A stretch of 64,000 bases of DNA from G965212025 sp965212025 (GTDB lineage: Bacteria > Pseudomonadota > Gammaproteobacteria > Poriferisulfidales > Oxydemutatoraceae). Of this stretch, positions 9,282 to 17,608 are shown piece by piece; position 1 is the stretch's first letter, and every line of letters begins with the position of its first letter. The DNA lies in NCBI GenBank assembly GCA_965212025.1, contig OZ243039.1, positions 1,612,001 through 1,676,000 of the forward strand. The letters are read 5' to 3'. Made by a program: the position numbers and the translations under genes. The notes under the pieces were generated by a model, which was not told the origin of the DNA, made no database searches, and was given only the letters and a program-made list of their open reading frames with translations.

Positions 9282-12200
9282 ATTAGAGTCACAAGCGCTT
9301 TTCTGACGCTTCCATTCGCCTTGTTCCTGGCTGCCGGCAATGGGTTTGCGCAGGGCAAAAATACCATGGAGCCGAGATTGCTGAATGTCGAGCCGGCTCC
9401 TGTGATTGCGCACGCGCGAGACGCCGCCCTTGCGGTCTACCCGAATCAGGCAACGCGGCTGGATTTGCCACAGCTGAGCCCTGAAGAGTGGGAAGAAATT
9501 GTCAAAATGACGGGTGATCCGGTACAGATGTACGTCGGGATTGGCAGGCCGGTGCAACTGCCGGTGTCAAATTGGGCAATGGTCAAAGAAGAAGGCGGGT
9601 TTCGGGTTTGGCAGGTGCAGATTCATTCACCAGCTGCCTTGTCTTTGCAAGTGCGTTTTGAGAATTTCAACCCACGCAGTGAGGCTGCGGTCAAGGTCTA
9701 TAGCCTGTCAGACAGCAGCCCGGGGCGCGCCCGGGAATATGTTGGGCGCGGGTCGGGGGACGGCGATGCATTTTGGTCACATTCAATGCCCGGTGATACC
9801 GTGGTCGTGGAGTACTGGCTTCCCGCAGAGGACGAGTCAAAGCTTGAGAGTCTTCCATTTTCCATCCCGTGGGTCAGCCACACGTTCAGGGACAGACAGG
9901 GTGACGTTGCAGGGCTGGATTTCCGTCAGCTTCAGGCGCGGCAAGAGGGAGGGTGTACTACCGGTGGACGCGAGATATGCACCAGCAGTCCCAGCACAGA
10001 ATCCACCAGCGTCCAGATGGCTTCCAAAGGCGTTGCGCGCATGTATACGACTGCGGGTGGTGGACGCCGGGCTGAATGCTCGGGCAGCTTGCTGAACAAC
10101 GAGACAGAGGATGGTGCCTTGTATTTTCTCACCGCCTGGCACTGCGTTGAGCCACCGCCAGGGTTAGGGTTTATGGATCCTGCAATGGAAACAACGAGAC
10201 CGTACCTGGCAACTGAATTTGAATTTTTGGCTGACCAGTGCAATACCACCAGCGCTTATGTCATAGGAAAGGGCTCGCGTTTCGTTGCTGGAAACATTCG
10301 GGGTGATTGGGGGCTGTTACGTATTGAGGGAGAGTTGGAACTGGCAGGAAGTATGACGACAGAAAACGCGGTGGTCGGGTTTCTGGGGTGGGATTCCAGT
10401 AGCCGTGACAACTTCAAAGGTTATGTTGTCCACCATGAGGGTGGCAATGATCAGCGACTCGCGACGTTTAACGCCGAGGGGCTTTCGTTTTTTAGTAGGG
10501 GTTCTTTCGGGTCATGCACGGGACCTGAGTGTAGCCATTTTGATGTTTCCTTTAATGGCTTTAACCCATATGGTGGCGCCTCAGGTTCACCCGGATTTCC
10601 AGACAAAACGGCGCAGGTGGTGGGGGTATACACGCACGGCGAACTTGTACCTGGTTGTGCCGGGAGCTTTTCCAGGTTTAGTCAAATGTACCAGGATGGA
10701 AGGGTGAGGGGTGCGCTGATGTACGGGAACGACTACTTTGGAGGAACCGGTGTGGCACAAGACTTTGATGACTCGCAACGTCCGGTCTACAGCCGCTTCA
10801 GTTGTGAGGGAGGGGGTGAGGATCTGAAAACAGCAGAGGGCACAGGAATCGCCGGAGATCCGTACCAGCTCACCAAGCTTTGCCAATTACAGGACATGGA
10901 TTCCGATCGCAATGCGCATTATCGGCTGGCAAGCGATATTGATGCTGAAAACAGCAGATTGATGAATAACGTGGAAGACAACCCCAATAGCATAGGCTTG
11001 GGGTTTAAACCGGTTGGCGGGAGCACCACGCTGTCTGCGCTGATTGAAACCAATGGCGGAATGGTGCAGTTCCGTGAAGGCTCCACCCTGAAAATTTCGG
11101 AGCTGGCATTTGCCGGATCATTCGATGGCGCGGGCTTTGAGATCAGGAACCTGAAAATAGCCCGCCCCGCAGAAGACTTTGTCGGCTTGTTTTCCATCGT
11201 GTCGACTCAATCGCGTTTGCAGCGCATCAATTTTCCGGGTCTGAGTGTCACCGGGCAAGATGCGGTCGGGGCAGCGGCAGGTGCTGCTTTCGGGGGCAGC
11301 ATCGCCGGATTTCTGTCCCCGGACATTCACATAGATGGGAGGAACCTTGTTGGTGGTGTGACTGGTTACAAGTACGCAGGGAACATTGAAGGTGTCGATA
11401 TTTCAGGCAGGGTGATTGGCAGAGCCGCCAGTTCCACGTATATAGGAGGCGTTGTTGGCTATAACCACTCCGGGAACATAGAGAATGTCCTGGTTCTGCG
11501 GCCAACGAACGTTTCAGGAGGATCAAATTTAGGTGGAATCGCCGGTTACCACGGCATAGGGGATATTCAGAATGTCACGGTGAATGCCCGCGTTGTTGCC
11601 AGAGGAAATGATGTGGGAGGGCTGGTCGGCCATAAGAATTCCGGCAATATCCGTCGTGCCTATTTGGGCGCTATGGAAGTAAGGGGAAGGCGTTCTGTGG
11701 GTGGAGCCGTCGGTCACCAGTTATCGGGGAGCCTGGAAGATGTTTTTTCACTGAACCTCGACATTGTGGTCAACGGAGAAGTGAATGTGGGCGGTCTGGT
11801 TGGCCTTAACAAAGCTTCCATTCTTCGCAGCCAGGTAGTGGCCGAAGTTCAGGGAACGACCAGAGTAGGCGGGCTGGTCGGCGGACAACGTAGTGGAGGA
11901 GAAATTTCCCAAAGCTTTGCGGGTGGAGTGGTCGGAGTTTCCACCACACGTGGTAGCCATTTTGGTGGTTTGGTTGGACACAACCAAAGTACGATTCGGG
12001 ACAGTTATGCGATCAGCTCAGTTTCTGCCAGCACGACCGTTGGAGGATTGGTTGGGAGGAATGATGGCAGCATCCAGCAGAGCTACGCAGCGAGCACTGT
12101 CAGGGGAGCAAGTAATGTGGGAGCCTTGGCAGGCTCTAATGTTAAAGGAGGTGTCATTGAGGATAGCTATGCGCTCCCGGTGATGCCGGTGCTTGGCAGC

Positions 12201-13145
12201 ACAATAAGTCAGCTGGTGGGGCGAGATGGTGGGAAGACGACAAGAAGCACGGTACTTAGCCTTGAGCAGCTTAGCTGTGCGAGTACGCCAGGAGAGACCT
12301 GTCAGGGAGAAGAAAGCTATTCTGGCTGGAGTACGCAGACTTGGGATTTTGGAGATCAGAACACTCTTCCGAAAATTCGCGGCCTCATATTTTCCGCCTC
12401 ACTGATTGGCAAGCTTTTGGGAAGCGATGTTAGCGAAACTAACCGGTTTACCGTTTGCATGTTGCCAGAAGAAAGCACGTTGGAGATGACTGTCGAGGTA
12501 CAGCAGGGAGTACGGCCAGATGACTTGGAATGGAAGCACAGATCACCGCCCGCCTTAATGACGACTGTCTTCTTTGTCGTGAACGGCGATGATGAAGACG
12601 CTTCTACCCTGACTGCCGGGACGACGGAGGTTCTGGTGCAATTTGAACGCAGTACTGGCGTTAGCAACAGCGATTTTATGCTCAGTCTGGAAGACAGTTC
12701 AGGCGGTCTCCGTGATCAGCTCACCGTTAAAATGCAAGAATTGGCATCACCCCCAACAATTTATTTTTCGTCACCAGAAACGGAGATTGGTGACGGCACC
12801 ACCAGAGCCATGATTGAACTGTATATTGGTGCTCGCCCCACCACAGCCACGATTCAGCTGTATATTGTTGAAGCAGAAGAGTTTCCCTGCGATGGGGGGG
12901 TGACGTGGAGTTTGGTGCGTAGCACGCCAACGGACATTTCTCCTCTAATGTTTCTCCCCATTAATAATAGCGAGCGTGTGTCCGTTGATTTGCCGCTTTC
13001 CGCCGGACTGAGACAAGCGATGTTTACCATAAGAGTAGAGTCCGCCGCTCGCAAAGGTAAATTCGGCAATGAAGTAACAGTGAAAGTTTTTCGCCGAAAT
13101 TTTTTGGTGCGCTTGAAGGCACTTCTGGGCGGAGCGGTTCGCTAG
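9282..13145 (+). CDS. Secreted trypsin-like serine protease with GLUG repeats
   Basis: A large exported protein of ~1,275-1,287 residues. Counting from the TTG at 9321, the protease domain carries the triad His-274 (TAWHC), Asp-329 (RGDWG) and Ser-421 (GASGSPGF), resembling lysyl-endopeptidase-like serine proteases. Several cysteines suggest disulfides. Residues ~600-930 hold a run of GLUG-type repeats (VGGLVG-x-N pattern) that should form a beta-solenoid. The C-terminal ~200 residues look like beta-rich modules, with no anchor recognised. Starting at TTG 9321 would cut off most of a classical signal peptide: the in-frame sequence from 9276 reads RKIRVTSAFLTLPFALF and leads into LAAGNGFAQ. 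No ATG, GTG or TTG lies between the in-frame TGA at 9246 and 9321. The ATT at 9282 sits 6 bases after GGAGAG and is my preferred start. Confidence 0.82.
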   Translation: MRVTSAFLTLPFALFLAAGNGFAQGKNTMEPRLLNVEPAPVIAHARDAALAVYPNQATRLDLPQLSPEEWEEIVKMTGDPVQMYVGIGRPVQLPVSNWAMVKEEGGFRVWQVQIHSPAALSLQVRFENFNPRSEAAVKVYSLSDSSPGRAREYVGRGSGDGDAFWSHSMPGDTVVVEYWLPAEDESKLESLPFSIPWVSHTFRDRQGDVAGLDFRQLQARQEGGCTTGGREICTSSPSTESTSVQMASKGVARMYTTAGGGRRAECSGSLLNNETEDGALYFLTAWHCVEPPPGLGFMDPAMETTRPYLATEFEFLADQCNTTSAYVIGKGSRFVAGNIRGDWGLLRIEGELELAGSMTTENAVVGFLGWDSSSRDNFKGYVVHHEGGNDQRLATFNAEGLSFFSRGSFGSCTGPECSHFDVSFNGFNPYGGASGSPGFPDKTAQVVGVYTHGELVPGCAGSFSRFSQMYQDGRVRGALMYGNDYFGGTGVAQDFDDSQRPVYSRFSCEGGGEDLKTAEGTGIAGDPYQLTKLCQLQDMDSDRNAHYRLASDIDAENSRLMNNVEDNPNSIGLGFKPVGGSTTLSALIETNGGMVQFREGSTLKISELAFAGSFDGAGFEIRNLKIARPAEDFVGLFSIVSTQSRLQRINFPGLSVTGQDAVGAAAGAAFGGSIAGFLSPDIHIDGRNLVGGVTGYKYAGNIEGVDISGRVIGRAASSTYIGGVVGYNHSGNIENVLVLRPTNVSGGSNLGGIAGYHGIGDIQNVTVNARVVARGNDVGGLVGHKNSGNIRRAYLGAMEVRGRRSVGGAVGHQLSGSLEDVFSLNLDIVVNGEVNVGGLVGLNKASILRSQVVAEVQGTTRVGGLVGGQRSGGEISQSFAGGVVGVSTTRGSHFGGLVGHNQSTIRDSYAISSVSASTTVGGLVGRNDGSIQQSYAASTVRGASNVGALAGSNVKGGVIEDSYALPVMPVLGSTISQLVGRDGGKTTRSTVLSLEQLSCASTPGETCQGEESYSGWSTQTWDFGDQNTLPKIRGLIFSASLIGKLLGSDVSETNRFTVCMLPEESTLEMTVEVQQGVRPDDLEWKHRSPPALMTTVFFVVNGDDEDASTLTAGTTEVLVQFERSTGVSNSDFMLSLEDSSGGLRDQLTVKMQELASPPTIYFSSPETEIGDGTTRAMIELYIGARPTTATIQLYIVEAEEFPCDGGVTWSLVRSTPTDISPLMFLPINNSERVSVDLPLSAGLRQAMFTIRVESAARKGKFGNEVTVKVFRRNFLVRLKALLGGAVR

Positions 13146-13619
13146 ACCCGACCCGCTTTGAGGAGCCGAAAGAAAGCAATTCCAGGCTGAGCATCCCCCC
13201 CCATGACGATGCGCTTGAAGAAGCCGGAAACGGCATCAAGACCGTTCAGAAAGAAACCGAAACCCTCGAAAGTGAATTGAGCCTACCTGGCTGACCCAAA
13301 AGCTGATGGCAGAGCCACTTAACGCCACGACCGAAAATATCGACCCTCTACTTTTAGCCAAGAGACATCCATGCGAAGGGAGAACCACGAGAACAGGCAA
13401 CTACCGAGGATTCCTCGGTAGTTCAAAAAGACCTCCCCGGGACGCTCACCAAGCGCTGAAGTTTTATAAGCTGGCCGCCATTGTCGTTGCTGACTACCGA
13501 GCCAATTCCACGCTGCTAGCGCATACCAAGTACCCGGATTGACTATGTGAAGGCTGTGTGAGATACAGATAAGCGGTAAAGCTGAGATGGTTTGCGAGCA
13601 AAGATAGAGTGACAACGTA
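13146..13619 (+). pseudogene. RhuM-like gene remnant, right arm of the inverted repeat
   Basis: Directly after the protease stop codon begins 'cccgctttgaggagcc', then a 'cagaaagaaaccgaaaccct' segment, then 'ctgacccaaaagctgatggc'. The last of these encodes the LTQKLMAE motif of RhuM-type proteins, followed by broken coding sequence. Further on, 'aagttttataagctggcc' gives KFYKLAAI in a different frame. Frames are disrupted, so this is a decayed gene. It matches 3060-3345 in the opposite orientation and 17370-17530 in the same orientation. A C10 run lies at ~13194-13203. The bases from about 13545 up to the next gene hold nothing recognisable. Confidence 0.6.
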
Positions 13620-16130
13620 ATGGGGGAGAAAGTTTGGCGGGTGAACCAAAGTGACGGCAAGTATCCGAGACGCTTGATCTCTGTGTTGGGAGAGGATGCG
13701 CCCGAAACGCTGTATCTTCAGGGAAACACCGGCTTGTTGGAATTAGATGGCATCGGTTTTTGTGGAACAAGAAGACCGAGCCAGAAAGGCTTTGACGCGG
13801 TTCGGGACTGCGTTGGACAGGTTGCGAAAAAACCCGGATTTACAGTGATTTCCGGCAACGCTTGTGGAGTTGAATTTGAGGCGCATTACCGCGCCTTCTC
13901 GGCACGTGGTTCAACGATACTCGTGCTTCCAGAGGGCATTAGACACTTCCGTATCAAGCAGAAATTAAAACCCGTATGGGACTGGGAAAGAGTCTTGGTG
14001 ATCAGCCAATTTAAGCCTGATACCAGCCGAAAATCCATTCACGCAAAGATTTACGATCAAGTGATTGTTGGCTTGAGCAAGTCCGTGATCGTCATTGGGG
14101 TCGGGGAAAAAGGAGGAACCGGGCATGCTGGCATGGAGGCAATCAAGCGCAATACGCCACTGTATGTGGCTGAATATGAGGATATGCCAGCAGATGCCAA
14201 GGGGAGTGAAGCATTGTTGGCAAAAGGAGGGAGACCACTGCCCAGATCCAAACCTTCGGGACAGGTCAACATGCAAAAGGTCTTTGAGGAAATTGAAGCG
14301 CCGTTTGCAATGGCCGCAGAGACGGATCAAAAAGAACCGCTTCCTGATTTGGTTCCGGAACGAGACGACAAGGAGCCATTGGAGGATGCGGAGCCTACTG
14401 GGGAACACACCATTGGGCAGCTAAGCGACAAGAAGCCGCAACCAGCACATCCTGAAACAACTCACACACCGGGGCTGAAGGGAATGGTCAAGCCGGGTTA
14501 TTTCGGAAGAATGAATGCCTCAATTGATTCGGTTTTGGAACGAGGTATCAAGTGGTTTTTGAAGTGTGCGAGGTCTGTTTGGGAATACATCGTTGAGCAG
14601 CCAAGAAGTAAAAAGCAGCAACGAGCACATCATGAAACGACTCACACGCCGGAGCCGAAGAGAGAGGCAAAGGCGGAGTGTCCTGGAAGAGTGGACGCTT
14701 CAGTTGATTTAGGTTCGGGAAAGGACGGTAAGGGGTTATTGAAGGATGCGAAGTCTACTGGGGAAAACCTCACTAGGCAGCCAAACGACCAAAAGCCACA
14801 ACGAGCACACCCTGAAACGATTCACGCACCGGAGCCGAAGGGAGAGGCCAAGCCGGGTTATCCCGAAAGAATGGACGCTTCAATTGATTCAGGTTTGGGA
14901 CAGAATCGCAAGGAGTTATCGAAGGATGTGTGGTGGACTACTGGGGAAAGCTTCACTAGGCAGCCAAGCGAACAAAAGCGGCAACGAGCATATTTTGAAG
15001 CGACTTGTACGCCGGAGCCGGGAGCAGCCTGGACAAATTATTCCGGAAGAATGAATGTCTCAATTGGTTCGGATTCGGGACAGGACGGCGGAGGGTTATT
15101 GAAGGATGTGGAGACTGCCAGGAAAAACTTCATTGGGCAGCCAAGCGAACAAAAGCGGCAACGAGCATATTTTGAAGCGACTTGTACGCCGGAGCCGGGA
15201 GCAGCCTGGACAGATTATTCCGGAAGAAGCAATATTCAATCCGCCCCGGATCTGAGACAAGGAAGTAAGAGGTTCCCGAGTGGTACCCGAATGGAGCCAA
15301 TCACGAGAGAATCCGTTGAGCGGATGAGAGGGAGAGAACTGGATCGTGTTTGTTTTAAAATGCCTTACACATGGCGGCTGGAGAGAACGCCAGATGAGAG
15401 GTATTTTGGAAGAATTTATGTCCCATTTGGTGACGGCTTCAATAGGATTTGTCCGGTTGATCTCTTTCCAAACGTTTTTGCTCGTTGCCGTAAAGAAGCA
15501 TATTGGAGAAGAATTCGCTATGAGGCAGAATTTGATGAAATCGCTGCATGGGTAAAGCGCCAAGGTAGCCGTGTGTTTCTACGCGACTGCCTGTACACAT
15601 CTGTTGCGCTTAGCCCTAACTTCAGCGGAGGCATGAGAACGAAAATTGGTGAGCTTGAATACCAAGCCAAGTGGCGTTCTAACTCAGCAGCAACCTCTGA
15701 GCTCGCAGAACGTTGCGTGGGCGCGATAAAGGATTTGTTTAATGACAAAGATGTCGATCAAATTTGTGCAGTACCACTGACCCCGGGCAAGAGGTTCAGT
15801 TTGCCATCCAGAGTTGCAAAGATTGTGAGTAGAAGACTTGGAAAGGGAGACATAACTGCCGATTTTCGCTTCTGGGGAGAGAAGGGGTCTCTTAAAAATG
15901 TCAAACTTGATGAGAAATGGGGAGTCTTGGATAAAGCCCAACTAAGGTTTAATGGAGTTGATATCTCGGGCAAGCGGATCATTCTTATTGACGATTTGTA
16001 TCAGTCCGGGACGACAATGCAGTATGTCGCCATGAAGCTCCAAGAGGCTGGGGCATATCAGGTATGCGGTCTGAGCATGGTGAAATCGCTGAGTAATGAT
16101 GACAACCAGCAATCTTGGTATGGTTCATGA
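13620..16130 (+). CDS. DprA-like (SMF/SLOG) domain fused through repeats to a phosphoribosyltransferase domain
   Basis: An 836-residue multidomain protein. Residues ~1-230 form a DprA/SMF-type Rossmann domain with GTRRPS (49-54), VISGNACGVEFEAH (76-89) and the VLPEGI segment (~102-107). DprA normally binds single-stranded DNA during transformation; related SLOG domains bind nucleotides. Residues ~265-575 are five charged repeats of ~60 residues. The C-terminal ~230 residues are a ComFC-like phosphoribosyltransferase domain with the PRPP-binding signature RIILIDDLYQSGTT near 786-799. There is no DprA winged-helix tail. A DprA-only paralogue lies 22 bp downstream in the same direction, so the two probably form one unit. 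The neighbourhood of Fic and RhuM-like genes suggests a conflict or defence role rather than competence. That role is inference; the domain calls come directly from the motifs. Confidence 0.75.
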   Translation: MGEKVWRVNQSDGKYPRRLISVLGEDAPETLYLQGNTGLLELDGIGFCGTRRPSQKGFDAVRDCVGQVAKKPGFTVISGNACGVEFEAHYRAFSARGSTILVLPEGIRHFRIKQKLKPVWDWERVLVISQFKPDTSRKSIHAKIYDQVIVGLSKSVIVIGVGEKGGTGHAGMEAIKRNTPLYVAEYEDMPADAKGSEALLAKGGRPLPRSKPSGQVNMQKVFEEIEAPFAMAAETDQKEPLPDLVPERDDKEPLEDAEPTGEHTIGQLSDKKPQPAHPETTHTPGLKGMVKPGYFGRMNASIDSVLERGIKWFLKCARSVWEYIVEQPRSKKQQRAHHETTHTPEPKREAKAECPGRVDASVDLGSGKDGKGLLKDAKSTGENLTRQPNDQKPQRAHPETIHAPEPKGEAKPGYPERMDASIDSGLGQNRKELSKDVWWTTGESFTRQPSEQKRQRAYFEATCTPEPGAAWTNYSGRMNVSIGSDSGQDGGGLLKDVETARKNFIGQPSEQKRQRAYFEATCTPEPGAAWTDYSGRSNIQSAPDLRQGSKRFPSGTRMEPITRESVERMRGRELDRVCFKMPYTWRLERTPDERYFGRIYVPFGDGFNRICPVDLFPNVFARCRKEAYWRRIRYEAEFDEIAAWVKRQGSRVFLRDCLYTSVALSPNFSGGMRTKIGELEYQAKWRSNSAATSELAERCVGAIKDLFNDKDVDQICAVPLTPGKRFSLPSRVAKIVSRRLGKGDITADFRFWGEKGSLKNVKLDEKWGVLDKAQLRFNGVDISGKRIILIDDLYQSGTTMQYVAMKLQEAGAYQVCGLSMVKSLSNDDNQQSWYGS
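14425..15350 (+). repeat. In-frame ~180 bp tandem repeats inside the DprA-PRTase gene
   Basis: The marker 'cgagca(c/t)a' recurs at about 14445, 14625, 14805, 14988 and 15165, with periods of 180, 180, 183 and 177 bp. All periods are multiples of three. Each unit encodes about 60 residues with the core pattern QRAHxETTHTPEPK then GRMxASID. The start of the PRTase part (RVCFKMPYTWRLE then FGRIYVPFGDGF, ~15340-15440) shows the same spacing and similar residues. The repeats therefore look like amplified copies of the segment just before the PRTase fold. Confidence 0.8.
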
Positions 16131-16152
16131 GTGAAGATAGAGTGGCAACGTA

Positions 16153-16866
16153 ATGGGAATGGATGTTAGGCAGGTAGATCAAGGTGACGGTATTTACCCG
16201 GAACGTTTGATTGCTATTTTGAAGAATAAAGCACCCGGTACGCTGTACCTTCAGGGAAATGTCGACTTATTGAAATTGACGGGTATCGGCTTCAGCGGAA
16301 CAAGAAGACCAAGCCAAGGTGGGATTAATGCAGCACGTGACTGCGCCGGGCAGGTTGCAAAAAACCCCGGATTTACAGTGATATCCGGCAATGCTGCCGG
16401 AGTCGATTTTGAAGCGCATTACCACGCCCTCCAGGCTGGCGGCTCAACGATACTCGTGCTTCCAGAAGGTATTAACCACTTTCGTATCAAGCAGGTGTTA
16501 AAGCCGGTATGGGACTGGGAAAGGGTCTTGGTGGTCAGCCAATTCAATCCCGGTGCTGGCTGGAAGGTTTACCGGGCAAGGGATCGAAACCTTGTGGTTA
16601 TTGGCTTGAGCAAGGCCGTGATCGTCATTGAGGCCGGGGAAAAAGGAGGAACCAGGCATGCTGGCGAGGAGACAATCAAGTGCAATACGCTGCTGTATGT
16701 GGCTGAATACGAGGGGATACCGGCAGATGCCAAGTGGAATAAGGTGCTTTTGGCAGAAGGAGGGCGGTCACTGCCCAGATCCGAACCTTCGGGACAGGCC
16801 AATATGCAAAAGGTCTATGAGGACATTGAGAGGCAGATACAGATGGTGCAAGGAAAATTGTTCTAA
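16153..16866 (+). CDS. Stand-alone DprA-like (SMF/SLOG) protein, paralogue of the upstream gene's N-terminus
   Basis: A 237-residue protein aligned throughout with the first ~230 residues of the preceding gene: same opening (WRVNQSDG versus VRQVDQGDG), GTRRPSQ, VISGNAAGVDFEAH, VLPEGI and the final SGQxNMQKVxE. It keeps the more standard GVDFE version of the DprA motif, where the fusion protein has GVEFE. It ends after the Rossmann domain and has no repeats, PRTase or winged helix. Even the 25 bases before the start codon match those before the fusion gene, so this is a segmental duplication including the 5' leader. It probably partners with or competes with the fused version. Function is inferred only. 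Confidence 0.78.
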   Translation: MGMDVRQVDQGDGIYPERLIAILKNKAPGTLYLQGNVDLLKLTGIGFSGTRRPSQGGINAARDCAGQVAKNPGFTVISGNAAGVDFEAHYHALQAGGSTILVLPEGINHFRIKQVLKPVWDWERVLVVSQFNPGAGWKVYRARDRNLVVIGLSKAVIVIEAGEKGGTRHAGEETIKCNTLLYVAEYEGIPADAKWNKVLLAEGGRSLPRSEPSGQANMQKVYEDIERQIQMVQGKLF

Positions 16867-17255
16867 GACCTGTTTCGCAATGGGTGCCGCATTCCTGCCG
16901 GCAGCTTTCAAACACGTACCTACCGGGCTGCCTGCTGTCAGGAACTGTTAAATAACGGAAAGCCTGTTTCCCTACCAGCCCCACAAGACTCAGCCAGCGA
17001 TTACCAGCGTGGCACCAGGTAAAGTTATGCCGCGTGTAGTGTCCATGGAGAGAGCGGTCTACCCTGGCTCGGGTACACAGACTTGAGGTTTTGATGCCGG
17101 GCAGGCACCGTCCGGAAATCTGCGCCCCCAGGTTCTGGAGTTTGGTACGAAAAAGGACATTTCTGGGTTGAACGATCTGCCAGCTTTTCAGGTGTTCCTG
17201 AACCCAGAGTCAAGGAGCACTTGAGTAAAATAACCAGCAAGCACGACGTGGCAGC
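16867..17255. other. Non-coding decayed segment between the DprA-like gene and the RhuM fragment
   Basis: No supported gene is present. Bases ~17045-17115 resemble ~17545-17625, where the fic gene ends (shared order: 'ctggct', 'cag(a/g)(c/t)ttga', 'ccggg', 'gaaatct'). The segment is therefore likely a degenerate duplicate of the 3' end of that fic gene and its flank. The remaining sequence shows no motif I recognise. Confidence 0.4.
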
Positions 17256-17585
17256 ATGAACAGGAAGAAACCTCAAAGCCTCACCATTCGCAACAGTACA
17301 GCCGAATTTCTGATTTTCACCCAGCAGGCCGGAGAAGGAGGCATAGAAGTTCGCCATGAGAATGAGACTGTTTGGCTGACCCAAAAGCTAATGGCAGAGC
17401 TGTTTGCCACCTCGGTTGATAGTATGGGTCTTCACCTAAGAAATATTTATTTGGAGGGAGAACTACAGGAAGAGGAAACGACTAAGGATTTCTCGGTCGT
17501 TCAAAAAGCCTCCCGGAGACGTTCACCGAGTGCTGAAGTTTGGAGGAGTCTCCCCGGCTATCTTGGCTGGAGTGTGCAGGTTTGA
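17256..17585 (+). pseudogene. Truncated RhuM-type (virulence RhuM family) N-terminal fragment
   Basis: A 109-codon frame. Its first ~80 residues contain the FLIFT segment, the IEVRHENETVWLTQKLMAEL stretch and the NIYLEGEL segment typical of the N-terminal DNA-binding-like part of RhuM proteins, which are normally ~300 residues or longer. After FSVVQK the frame continues into unrelated sequence (from ~17510) and stops. The downstream part has been lost, probably by the same rearrangement that joined it to the 3' end of the neighbouring fic gene. It is the least decayed of three RhuM-derived copies in the window (3.1-3.3, 13.15-13.5 and 17.3 kb). Confidence 0.65.
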
Positions 17586-17608
17586 AGCTTTGGGGCCGGG
17601 ACGACGGC

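Noticed and set aside
13194..13203. C10 tract as a phase-variation switch
   Set aside because: It lies in decayed RhuM-derived sequence after the protease stop codon, so no intact frame would be switched.
13620..16866. Natural competence locus (DprA with ComF)
   Set aside because: No winged helix, no other competence genes nearby, and the DprA domains are divergent and duplicated; a competence role is less likely than a conflict role.
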